64,000 bases of DNA from Palsa-360 sp963719875 (GTDB taxonomy: Bacteria > Acidobacteriota > Terriglobia > Acidiferrales > UBA7541): positions 2,206,220-2,270,219 of the forward strand of contig CAVRDJ010000004.1 of NCBI GenBank assembly GCA_963719875.1. The letters run 5' to 3'. Numbering within the stretch: the first letter of the stretch is position 1; the number at the start of each line of letters is the position of its first letter. The position numbers and the translations under genes are program-made. Positions 17,038 through 24,816 of this stretch are shown in pieces. The notes beneath the pieces are model-generated. The model searched no databases and was not told where the DNA came from. It saw only the letters and a list, made by a program, of their open reading frames with translations.

Positions 17038-17472
17038 ATGCAATTTCTCGAGAAATTAAAACCGCTGGGGCTGCTTGTCCTGCGCGTGGCGCTCGGCGCA
17101 AGCTTCATTTTCCACGGATATCCGAAATTGAGCGACCCCGCGCACGCGCTCAAAGCCTTTCCAGCATATGGTTTTCCAAGTTATTTCGCTTACATTTCCG
17201 GAATTCTGGAAGTGTTCGGCGGGGGATTGCTGATCGCCGGATTATTTACGCGCGGCGTGGCGCTTCTGCTGACGCTTGAGGTGGGGTTGGTGCTCAGCCG
17301 CACAATAATTCCGTCAGTGGGAATTTACGCATTCGGGCGTTATGAAATGCCATTGCTCCTGGGCGCGATGGGATTGGCGCTCGTCACGACAGGCGCGGGC
17401 GCGATCTCCATCGATGCCTTCACGTTTGAGTCGGGCCGCAAGTCCCCAAAGAAATCGAAAGCCAAAGATTGA
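17038..17472 (+). CDS. DoxX family membrane protein
   Basis: This 144-residue protein has four hydrophobic helices and the DoxX signature RVALGASFIFHGYPKLSDP near the N-terminus. The last membrane helix is followed by a short Lys/Ser-rich tail (KSPKKSKAKD). DoxX-like proteins are inner-membrane components linked to thiosulfate:quinone oxidoreductase or oxidative-stress control; nothing here specifies which. A GGAG site precedes ATG 17038. It is probably monocistronic. Confidence 0.88.
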   Translation: MQFLEKLKPLGLLVLRVALGASFIFHGYPKLSDPAHALKAFPAYGFPSYFAYISGILEVFGGGLLIAGLFTRGVALLLTLEVGLVLSRTIIPSVGIYAFGRYEMPLLLGAMGLALVTTGAGAISIDAFTFESGRKSPKKSKAKD

Positions 17473-17499
17473 GATGGCCGCAAAGGCGCTGATTTTTTT

Positions 17500-18105
17500 C
17501 TAAGGCCTTCGCAGGACGAGGCAGCTGGCCAGAATGTCGTGCAAGGCTTGCTTCTTCTCAGTGAATCCCGCAATGAGGTAGCCAATAAAAAAAATGCCAG
17601 AGATCTGCCTGGCCAAGCTTCGGATTAATGCGCGCCCGAATGTGATCCGTTGGCCACTCAGGTCCGTGACGTAGAGCCGCAAGATTCGCTTGCCGGGCGT
17701 AGCCTGCCAACTCGAAGCCTCAAACAGGGTGTAGTAGAGGCACCCAAGAGCGACCAATAGGAGAATCACAAGCGGTGCGGGTTGCGGCATCTCAGACCAT
17801 GAAGTAGGGTTGGGTGGGATGACCTTCGCGAAAGTTGAGGGGGAAAAGGACGCACCCAAAATGAAAATGGCGGCGATGAGGATGGTATCGATTGAGCAGG
17901 CAATCGCCCGCAGCCAAAACCCCGCGAACGCCGGGCGCGGCGGCAATGCGGAAAGCTCGTGGATTGCGGGGATAACCTCGGGGGGCTGGGCGTTTTGCGG
18001 AACGTACACAGGCCCGATTTGTGCAACGCTCACGGGAGCTTCGCATCGAGGACAAACGCTTTTCCCCTCCGGGATTTCCGCGTCGCATTTTTCACAAGTT
18101 AAAAT
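17500..18105 (-). CDS. Zinc-ribbon RDD-domain membrane protein, probable ATT start
   Basis: The protein has an RDD domain with three membrane segments (AIACSIDTILIAAIFILGA, LVILLLVALGCLYYTLFE and FFIGYLIAG) and LRLYVTDLSGQRITFGRALI. The obvious GTG start (18033) gives 177 residues, but the frame continues upstream through a perfect zinc ribbon, LTCEKCDAEIPEGKSVCPRC, up to a stop. No ATG, GTG or TTG lies in that extension; ATT 18105 sits 6 bases after GGAGG (18112-18116 on the plus strand), so I propose an ATT start and 201 residues. RDD proteins are poorly understood membrane proteins, sometimes transport-linked. Confidence 0.75.
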   Translation of the reverse strand: MLTCEKCDAEIPEGKSVCPRCEAPVSVAQIGPVYVPQNAQPPEVIPAIHELSALPPRPAFAGFWLRAIACSIDTILIAAIFILGASFSPSTFAKVIPPNPTSWSEMPQPAPLVILLLVALGCLYYTLFEASSWQATPGKRILRLYVTDLSGQRITFGRALIRSLARQISGIFFIGYLIAGFTEKKQALHDILASCLVLRRP

Positions 18106-18163
18106 TGCTGTCCTCCAAGGTCCACAAGGAACCTACCAGCCGAGGATTGGCTTTGCAACGCCT

Positions 18164-18252
18164 GGGAACGCCAATCTCCCGATTGGCGGATTGTAAGGCG
18201 CCATTCAGGAGAATGGCGTTCCCGGGAGGAGCCGGCGGGACGCCGGCGCTAC
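18164..18252. repeat. Cluster of three short hairpins (CGCCATTC family)
   Basis: Three perfect hairpins stand side by side: CGCCAATCtcccGATTGGCG (18169-18188), CGCCATTCaggaGAATGGCG (18199-18218) and GCCGGCGggaCGCCGGC. The second, with its flanking TTCCCGGGA, recurs at 40783-40812 and in inverted orientation at 52964-52992. It lies between the RDD gene promoter and the 3' end of the E1 gene, where it may also help terminate transcription. Confidence 0.8.
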
Positions 18253-18283
18253 CAAAACAAATTGTGGGGCGACGCAGCGCGCG

Positions 18284-20440
18284 TCAATAGGCAAGCAACT
18301 CGCGAACGGCCGCAGCCAGATCGCTCGTTTGTGGAAGGATTTCATCCTCGAGTTTCGGCTGGTAGGCGCAGAACGTATCCATCGCCGCAACACGCCGCAC
18401 AGGAGCGTCCAATTCATCAAAAAGCCGGTCGGCGATGCGCGCGGCAATTTCGGCGCCGTAACCCCATGAGAGCATGTCTTCGTGGGCGACAATCACTCGA
18501 TTGGTCTTCCGAACAGTCGCGGCGATCGCCTCCCAATCAAAAGGCGAAAGCGAGCGAAGATCGATAATTTCCACGGAGACGCCCTCGCGTTCAAGTTGCG
18601 CCGCGGCGATTTCGGCGCGGTGAACCACGGCGCCATACGTGACAATGCTCACGTCGGTCCCTTCTCGCGCAACTCGGGCGCGCCCGAACGGGATGGTGTA
18701 GTCCGGACCGGGATAGGGAGACCGATTGTAGGGCTGGCGGTACAGGTGCTTGTGTTCCAGGAACAGCACGGGATCATCGCAACGAATCGCCGTCCGCAAT
18801 AAGCCGCAAAGATCGAGGGCGTTCGAGGGCATCACAACGCGCATTCCAGGAGTGTGCGTGAAGAGCACTTCCCCGCTCTGGCTGTGATAAATCGCTCCGC
18901 CCGTCAGATACCCTCCCGTGGCAACACGAATTACTGTCGGCGCCTTGAACGCGCCATTCGAACGCCAGCGGACCAAAGGCAGTTCATTTCGAAGCTCCAT
19001 CATCGCCGGCCAGATGTAGTCAAAAAACTGAATCTCCACCACGGGCTTCAGCCCCCGGGCAGCCATGCCGAGCGCAGTGCCAATGATGCATGCTTCAGCA
19101 ATCGGCGTATTGAAAACGCGCGCAGATCCGAACCGGCGCTGCAGGCCGACCGTGGCTTTGAAGACTCCGCCCTTTCCTTTTACCTCCTTCAGGTCCTCTT
19201 CATCGCTGCAATCAGCTACATCCTCACCAAGAACTACGATTCGCTCATCCCGGGCCATCTCATCGGCTATTGTCGCGGAGACCATCTCCACCATCGTGCG
19301 CGGCTCGCCGGAAAATTTCGGCGCAGACTCGAACTGCGAAGATGTCGGATCAACGTCGGGAGAATATTGGTTGACCAGAATGGATTCCTTGGAGGGCAAA
19401 GCAGCCGCCAGGGCTTTGTCGGACGCTTCGCGGACTTCCTGATCGACTTCCGCCTCGAGAGATTCCAACTCCTTTTCCTCGACGATTCCCTCGCGCACCA
19501 GGAACAACCCGAATTTGGGGATCGGATCCCGGTGCGCCTCCTCCTCCCGCACTGCAGCAGTCTTATAAAGCTTTTCATCGTCGGAGAGCGAATGAGAGTA
19601 GGGACGGGTGACGTGTGCGTGGACAAGCGCCGGTCCCTTGCGAACACGGACGTACTCCGTGGCGCGCCGTAGAACTGCATAGCTCGCAAGCGGTTCGGTG
19701 CCGTCGCATTCCTCCACCAGGAGGCCGGGATAGCTGGCCAGCAATTTGGAAATGTTTCCGCCCGCCGTCTGGCGCCGAACCGGGACGGAAATCGCCCAGC
19801 CGTTATCCTCGATCAGAAAAAGCACAGGAAGCTTGGCTAGGCTGGAGATATTCAACGCCTCGAAAAATTCTCCTTCGCTCGTGGAGCCGTCCCCACCCGA
19901 AACGTACACGATTTCATCCGCGTGATGCCCCACATGCTCGCCGAGGGGCGCCTGCCGCGCCCGTTCGATCGCGCCCGGAAACTTTTCGAAGTATAGGGAA
20001 GCATCGGCCATACCGACCGCGTGCGGGTATTGCATTCCTGTCGCCGAGGATCGAGGGAAAATGTTGAGCCGGGGACTGCCCCAGTGGGACGGCATCTGGC
20101 GGCCGCCGGAGCTTGGATCATCCTTGGCGCCCACCGCCTGAAGGAACATTTCCAGCGGCGTAACACCCAGGGCAAGGCAGAGGGCGCGGTCGCGATAATA
20201 GGGGTACACCCAATCATGGCCCGGCCGGAGGATCAGTCCCGCGGCAGCCAAAATGCCTTCATGTCCCGCGCCGCTAATCTGAAAAAATGTCTTGTTCTGG
20301 CGTTTTAATTGAATCTCGCGGTCATCAATCCTCCGCGAAAGGTACATCGTGCGGTAGATACGAAGAAGGTCCCCCCGAGACAGGCCTTGGTACTGGCTGG
20401 AGTCAAATTTCGCCGTCTTAGGGCGCGCCTGAACTGGCAT
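18284..20440 (-). CDS. Fused 2-oxoacid dehydrogenase E1 (alpha-beta), branched-chain type
   Basis: This 718-residue protein joins the two subunits of a branched-chain-type E1. The alpha half (residues about 20-350) has the ThDP motif GGDGSTSEGEFFEALNISS to IEDNGWAIS, and the beta half (about 385-718) starts with GEDVADCSDEEDLKEV and contains NTPIAEACIIGTALGMAARG and GGYLTGGAIYHSQS. The enzyme decarboxylates a 2-oxoacid and acylates the lipoyl group of an E2, which is not in the window. ATG 20440 follows AAGGTGA at good spacing; a GTG three codons upstream is the alternative. It is a single gene flanked by repeats. Confidence 0.92.
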   Translation of the reverse strand: MPVQARPKTAKFDSSQYQGLSRGDLLRIYRTMYLSRRIDDREIQLKRQNKTFFQISGAGHEGILAAAGLILRPGHDWVYPYYRDRALCLALGVTPLEMFLQAVGAKDDPSSGGRQMPSHWGSPRLNIFPRSSATGMQYPHAVGMADASLYFEKFPGAIERARQAPLGEHVGHHADEIVYVSGGDGSTSEGEFFEALNISSLAKLPVLFLIEDNGWAISVPVRRQTAGGNISKLLASYPGLLVEECDGTEPLASYAVLRRATEYVRVRKGPALVHAHVTRPYSHSLSDDEKLYKTAAVREEEAHRDPIPKFGLFLVREGIVEEKELESLEAEVDQEVREASDKALAAALPSKESILVNQYSPDVDPTSSQFESAPKFSGEPRTMVEMVSATIADEMARDERIVVLGEDVADCSDEEDLKEVKGKGGVFKATVGLQRRFGSARVFNTPIAEACIIGTALGMAARGLKPVVEIQFFDYIWPAMMELRNELPLVRWRSNGAFKAPTVIRVATGGYLTGGAIYHSQSGEVLFTHTPGMRVVMPSNALDLCGLLRTAIRCDDPVLFLEHKHLYRQPYNRSPYPGPDYTIPFGRARVAREGTDVSIVTYGAVVHRAEIAAAQLEREGVSVEIIDLRSLSPFDWEAIAATVRKTNRVIVAHEDMLSWGYGAEIAARIADRLFDELDAPVRRVAAMDTFCAYQPKLEDEILPQTSDLAAAVRELLAY

Positions 20441-20989
20441 CCGAATCACCTTCAGCTGAGCTAGGACAGCTAATTTCGGAAGTACATCCCATTATATCCA
20501 AAGCAGGGCGGCAAGCGAATAAACCGCCGAACAATTTCTCCCAACAGTAGCTAACCGGATAGCTCTTTGCCCCTCGCTGGAAAAACCCGATTGAATCCAC
20601 CCGCCGCGGCGGGAACACAGATAAACACTGATGAGAAAAAACAAAACCCAACGATGGAAGCAGCAACAGGATTAAATCTATCTTGGTTAATCGATTGCTT
20701 CGTATTTTCCTTCTTTCATCTGTGTGAATCTGTGTTCATCTGTGGTTCCATTTCCGTCATCGCCTCTGTGACAATCATAAAAATCGCGGCGAGCATTCCA
20801 GCCCAGGGTGTGGTGGCTGGGATGAAAACGCTCGCCGCGTTGTATGACGGCGCAACCGGGGGGGATGAGCGCCGACATATTGCGAGCGCACAACATCGCG
20901 GCAGCGAAGGCGCGCTGGCAATCTCTTTAAACCCGCCGCGGAGCCCGATTATGGCTAGAAGCAGCGTGTTACCGAACTTTCCCGCGCCG
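20441..20989. other. Non-coding region of 549 bases with paired repeat
   Basis: This region lies upstream of the E1 gene and downstream of the Asp-box gene. I see no credible coding sequence; open frames here lack ribosome-binding sites and family features. It holds the paired ACAGATGAACACTGAT-type repeat (20613-20750), and the E1 promoter must lie in its first 170 bases. Confidence 0.7.
20613..20750. repeat. Paired inverted ACAGATGAACACTGAT repeat, copy 1
   Basis: The left arm ACACAGATAAACACTGATGA (20615-20634) is matched by an inverted arm running CATCTGTGTGAATCTGTGTT then CATCTGTGGTTCC to 20750. The same pair of arms, with spacers of different sequence, occurs at 27233-27373 and 29886-30037. 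Such arms are typical of a dispersed repeat that can fold back on itself. Confidence 0.8.
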
Positions 20990-23084
20990 CTATTGCCGGG
21001 CCGCCGGGGAAGCTGGAGTCGAATTGGTGGACGCGGATGACGCCGAGCCCATCTCCAGTACAAACAGACCCTCGGTAGCGGACGCGGCCACCAACTGGTT
21101 TCCCACTTCGCGCGAGCGCAAGGCAGACAACGCGCCCTCCGCATTGGGACCGTCCAGATGTCCCCAAGTCTTACCGCCGTCGCGAGAGAGGAACAAAGTT
21201 CCCTTGGTTGTAGATACGACGACGGCATTTCGGACAGAAGCCAAATCGTCAATCGATAATTCCGAGAGGTTTGCCTGTTGCCAAGATCCTCCGGCATCAC
21301 GAGAAACGAAGATTCCGTGGTCGCTGGCCAGCACAATCGTGTTGTCATCCGACGGATAGAGATGCACCGAACCTCGCGGCTCAAACGGCAGAGTCCGCGA
21401 AATCCAGGTTTTCCCGCCGTCGCCGGAGACTTCGAGTTGCCGGCTCGTCAGCGCCCAAACATAAGAATCAGCGTTGCCGGTGCGCACCGCGCGAATCGAG
21501 GTTGTGGTTACTGTGGAAGTGGCTGCCGCAGGCTGCTGCACAGGAGCGAGGGAAACTTTGCTCCAATTGAGGCCGCGGTCGCGTGAAACCAGCAATCCAT
21601 CTTCCGTGGCGGCATACCATGCGTCATGGCCAAACGCCATGTCATTCACTTTGGCATGGAATGGAACCGTGGATTTTGTCACTGCCGGAGCCGCTGAATT
21701 CGCCGCCGCTTTCGATGCTGAATTTTTCTGGCCCTGTACAGCTACTTTCTTCACAGAAGCGGCCCGGCGGGCCTGCGCAGGAACGGATTTTTCGGTGACC
21801 TGGTTGACTGTCACCCAAGAACTCTTGGACGCATCGTAACGCAGTAATCCGCCGGGGCCGGGAGCCGCGAACCAGCCATCGGGAGAAGCGAAAATGTGGC
21901 GCGGCGGGCCGGACTTGAGGCCGGTGGCAAGGGGAGTCCAGGTGCGCCCCGCGTCGTTCGTTTCAAGCAAAGGCTCAAAATTGCTGGTCAGCACCACCAC
22001 CGAGCGTTCCGGATGCTGCGGATCGACCGCCGCATCCACGATGCGCCGGTGCGAGAAACCCTGGTTTGCCGCGCGGTAGGTTTGTCCGCCATTGTCGCTC
22101 ACCTGAATGCCCAGGCGTTCGGTGCCGAGAATCAGCCGGTCTGAGTTTTCAGGATCGATCACCATCGAAAGAATGCTCCAGGACACGGGTGTAATCAGGC
22201 GCCAAGTTGCGCCATCGTCCGATGTTTTCCAGAGTCCTTCGGTTGTGGCCGCGTACACAGTCATCGGGCGTTTCGGGTCCTGCAGAATATGCACGGTCCG
22301 GCGGGAATCCTTCGGGATTCCCTTGAACTTGGTCCAGTTCGTTGCGCCATCATGACTGTTGTAAATTCCAGAGCAGGCGCTGGCAAAAACGTGTGAGGCG
22401 TTGTTCTGGTCGATCGTGATGCTCATGACGTTCCGAATCATCGACCATGCCCCGGTGAACAGGAATCCAATTCTTCCCCCCGTCGACAGTTTTCCAGGGC
22501 AAGTGATAGGTCCCCGCATAGATAATATTGGGATCATCCGGATCGATGGCAATCGAATCGAAATTGCGCAGGTCTTCGTGTCCCGCCGGCGATATGCGCA
22601 CCCACTGCTTCCCGGAATCATCGGAGCGGTACACGCCATCCGTGGCGCCCGCGATCAGAATGTCCGGATTGGAGGGCGCTTGGGCAATGGCGCGAACCAC
22701 CCGCCCGTCAAGACCAATGAGATGCCAGGTGCGGCCGGCATCGCTGCTGCGGTAGACGCCACCTCCAAAGGAACTGAGAGTCCAGCTTGTGGCATAAAGC
22801 GTATTCGCCGAGCGCGCATCCACGACCATGGACATGATCACGTCGTCGTGATGTTCACCGATTCTTCCGAGCAGTTCCCAGTGTTCTCCCTCATCGCGGG
22901 AGCCAAACACGTGCCCATCTGAAGTCCCCAGGAAAAGTACACGTGCGTTGCCGGGCACAGCTGCAAGGGATTGGACGTCTCCACCGGGAGGGCCAACTTG
23001 CCGCCAGCTTTGGGCGTTGGCCGAAAATGAAAAGAACAGCACGAACGCTAAAATGGATAAAGACCGGTGACACGCCACACGCAT
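20990..23084 (-). pseudogene. Secreted Asp-box (BNR/sortilin-like) repeat protein, frameshifted
   Basis: Two frames together encode one secreted beta-propeller protein. The first (23084 to about 22440) starts with a signal peptide (SLSILAFVLFFSFSANAQ) and has Asp boxes SSDAGRTW, SDDSGKQW and TVDGGKNW; the second (about 22435 to 20990) continues with SHDGATNW, TSDDGATW, TNDAGRTW, SRDRGLNW, SGDGGKTW, SRDAGGSW and SRDGGKTW. The break lies where HRGMVDDS in one frame meets VMSITIDQNN in the other, near 22430-22445. One base too many or two too few would explain it. Asp-box propellers in this phylum resemble glycosidase- or Ycf48-like folds; function is unknown. It may be a sequence error rather than a dead gene. 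Confidence 0.8.
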
Positions 23085-23542
23085 GAGAAGTCCTCCCACC
23101 CTTTTGCGTCCCCTCGGGTCTGCCGACAGGGATTGCCACACAACCGCCGTCAAGGCGGCTGTGGGACCACATAAGAGCCTATCGGCAGGATTGAAAATAA
23201 GACGCTGGTCACAGGGACAGAATTGGGACGGGGGATTTAGCCGTCCGGATGGGCAGGTTGAAAATCGAGAGCGCCGAGGAAATGCCGGGTGCCAATAAGA
23301 ATTTTGAAGGAGGGCGTTGCTACGCCGAAGTACTAGTAGTAATAGTATGCATACAGTGTAAGCAAGTCGTGAGCCGTATATAGTTTACCGAGACATGATG
23401 CAGAGGAAGCGGTGCCAAGGGTGACGGGCGGGTTCTATCTGTTGGGGTTTCTGCGGTTTAGGGAAATGCTGGTGGGACCATCTGTTTGGCTGTTGTTTTG
23501 CCATATCTAATGCGGAATCCAAATGTTTGAGGGGAGGCAGAG
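23085..23542. other. Intergenic region of 458 bases, nothing recognised
   Basis: The region precedes both the minus-strand Asp-box gene and the small plus-strand membrane protein. I see no coding frame, no clear hairpin pair and no member of the repeat families found elsewhere in the window. It presumably holds divergent promoters, which I cannot place. Confidence 0.5.
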
Positions 23543-23707
23543 ATGGGCATTCTTATCCTGAAGGTCCTAGCTATGTGGTCGCTGATCGCCACGGTCGCCG
23601 GATTGGGTTTGGGCGCCGCCATTCAGAGAAGCGAGCAGCTTCGCAAAGATGAGTTCTTGTCGTGTTTGTTTGCATCCCTGGAGTCCCTGCAAGCGTCCCG
23701 CAGTTAA
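23543..23707 (+). CDS. Small membrane protein, 54 aa
   Basis: A 54-codon frame starts at ATG 23543 directly after a strong GGGGAGGCAG site and ends with TAA 23705-23707. It encodes one transmembrane helix (VLAMWSLIATVAGLGLGAAI, residues 8-27) followed by a charged tail with EQLRKDEF and a single Cys. The ribosome-binding site and sharp membrane topology make it a believable gene, but I know no family. It is convergent with the next minus-strand gene. Confidence 0.6.
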   Translation: MGILILKVLAMWSLIATVAGLGLGAAIQRSEQLRKDEFLSCLFASLESLQASRS

Positions 23708-23738
23708 CATCCTTGTTTCAGTCATGCCGCGATACTGC

Positions 23739-24191
23739 TCAATCCAAAGAATCAAACAAATCTGATGTGGCTTTGAACTCCGGCTCTCCCGCGCGAATAA
23801 TTTGCGGATTTGCGGCTTTGAATGGCTCTTCGATCGGGATGCGTTGGATCCAGCGCTGGTGAGAGAGCTTCTCGTGATCGGAAAAATCGAGGCGCACAAT
23901 CAGACGAATTTGGGCGGGATCGGCTGCCGCCGAATTGGCCTCTGCAGCGGGCTCGCCTCCAGATTTTGATTTTGCACCCGGCTTGGCCTTCCCTTTTGCG
24001 CCGGATTTTGCAGCTTCTGGTCGCGCGGCCGAGGCCCCCACCGGCATTGCTTCGGATTCTTTGCGCTCAAATTTGACTTGGAGCTTTTTGTCCAGCCGGA
24101 AACCCTGCTTCCACCCCTCAATTCGATGGCGCGCCTGCTGCGCAGCATCTTCATTACCGCCGAAATCAAAAATCAAAAAGGAATGTGCCAT
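23739..24191 (-). CDS. Hypothetical protein with low-complexity centre, 150 aa
   Basis: I do not recognise this protein. It has an N-terminal globular part (AHSFLIFDFGGNEDAAQQAR to KLQVKFERKE), an Ala/Lys/Gly-rich flexible middle, and a C-terminal region with RLIVRLDFSDHEKLSHQRW that looks like a beta hairpin. ATG 24191 is preferred to an in-frame start 22 codons upstream, since similarity-like ordered sequence starts there. It has no signal peptide, so it is cytoplasmic. Confidence 0.65.
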   Translation of the reverse strand: MAHSFLIFDFGGNEDAAQQARHRIEGWKQGFRLDKKLQVKFERKESEAMPVGASAARPEAAKSGAKGKAKPGAKSKSGGEPAAEANSAAADPAQIRLIVRLDFSDHEKLSHQRWIQRIPIEEPFKAANPQIIRAGEPEFKATSDLFDSLD

Positions 24192-24329
24192 GCCCAGCAT
24201 ATTGGCGGGCGACGCGCGATGTGTCAAGACCGGAAGGTGACAGGGTTGGTAGGACAAACACCGTTTCTCACCGCTGGTTGCATCGAGTCGTGCTTCGCGA
24301 GTATGCTTACTTAGAAAGGTGGCCCCAAA

Positions 24330-24725
24330 TTGCGTGAGACCTTCCGCAAACTCGCATCTATTGTGGCCCTTTTAGCAGTGCTTCTGCCAGGTGTCTCCGC
24401 CCTGGCTGAGACGCTTTCCGCCGCCGAATTGCCAGCATGCTGCAACACGGCTTATTGCCCGGTTCACCATCGCCAAGAGCGCAATCTCCAAAAGGACAAG
24501 AGGAATTGCGATGCGGCAGGTATACCCGGACAAAACGACTGCTCGATGCGGGCCTGTGACGCCGCACCGAATCTGGTCGTCGGGACCACCCCATTTGTTC
24601 TGGTAACGCCAGTCGCCCTTCGAGGTCCGGCTGTCGCCGAGGCCGCTCCTGCCTTGGCATCCCAGTTCTTCCCCTACGTTGCCACGATTCCTTTGACTCC
24701 CCCTCCTCGCACCTTTCCGAGCTGA
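24330..24725 (+). CDS. Small exported Cys/His-containing protein
   Basis: The 131-residue protein starts at TTG 24330 after AAGGTGG and has a signal peptide (LASIVALLAVLLPGVSALAE). The mature part opens with ELPACCNTAYCPVHHRQE, a Cys- and His-rich segment with two further Cys nearby, and ends with a Pro/Ala-rich hydrophobic region. The CC-x4-C-x2-HH pattern could bind a metal. It lies 91 bases ahead of the TonB-dependent receptor and may be transcribed with it, so a role in uptake or metal handling is possible but unproven. An N-terminal start alternative is unlikely. Confidence 0.65.
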   Translation: MRETFRKLASIVALLAVLLPGVSALAETLSAAELPACCNTAYCPVHHRQERNLQKDKRNCDAAGIPGQNDCSMRACDAAPNLVVGTTPFVLVTPVALRGPAVAEAAPALASQFFPYVATIPLTPPPRTFPS

Positions 24726-24816
24726 CTTAGCGAATCACATTGAAACCGTGAGTTCCACCGGATTACGTGCCGGCAAGTGCGGCCTCGTCCGGCTTTCAAC
24801 TCGAGTGAGGGTGAAA

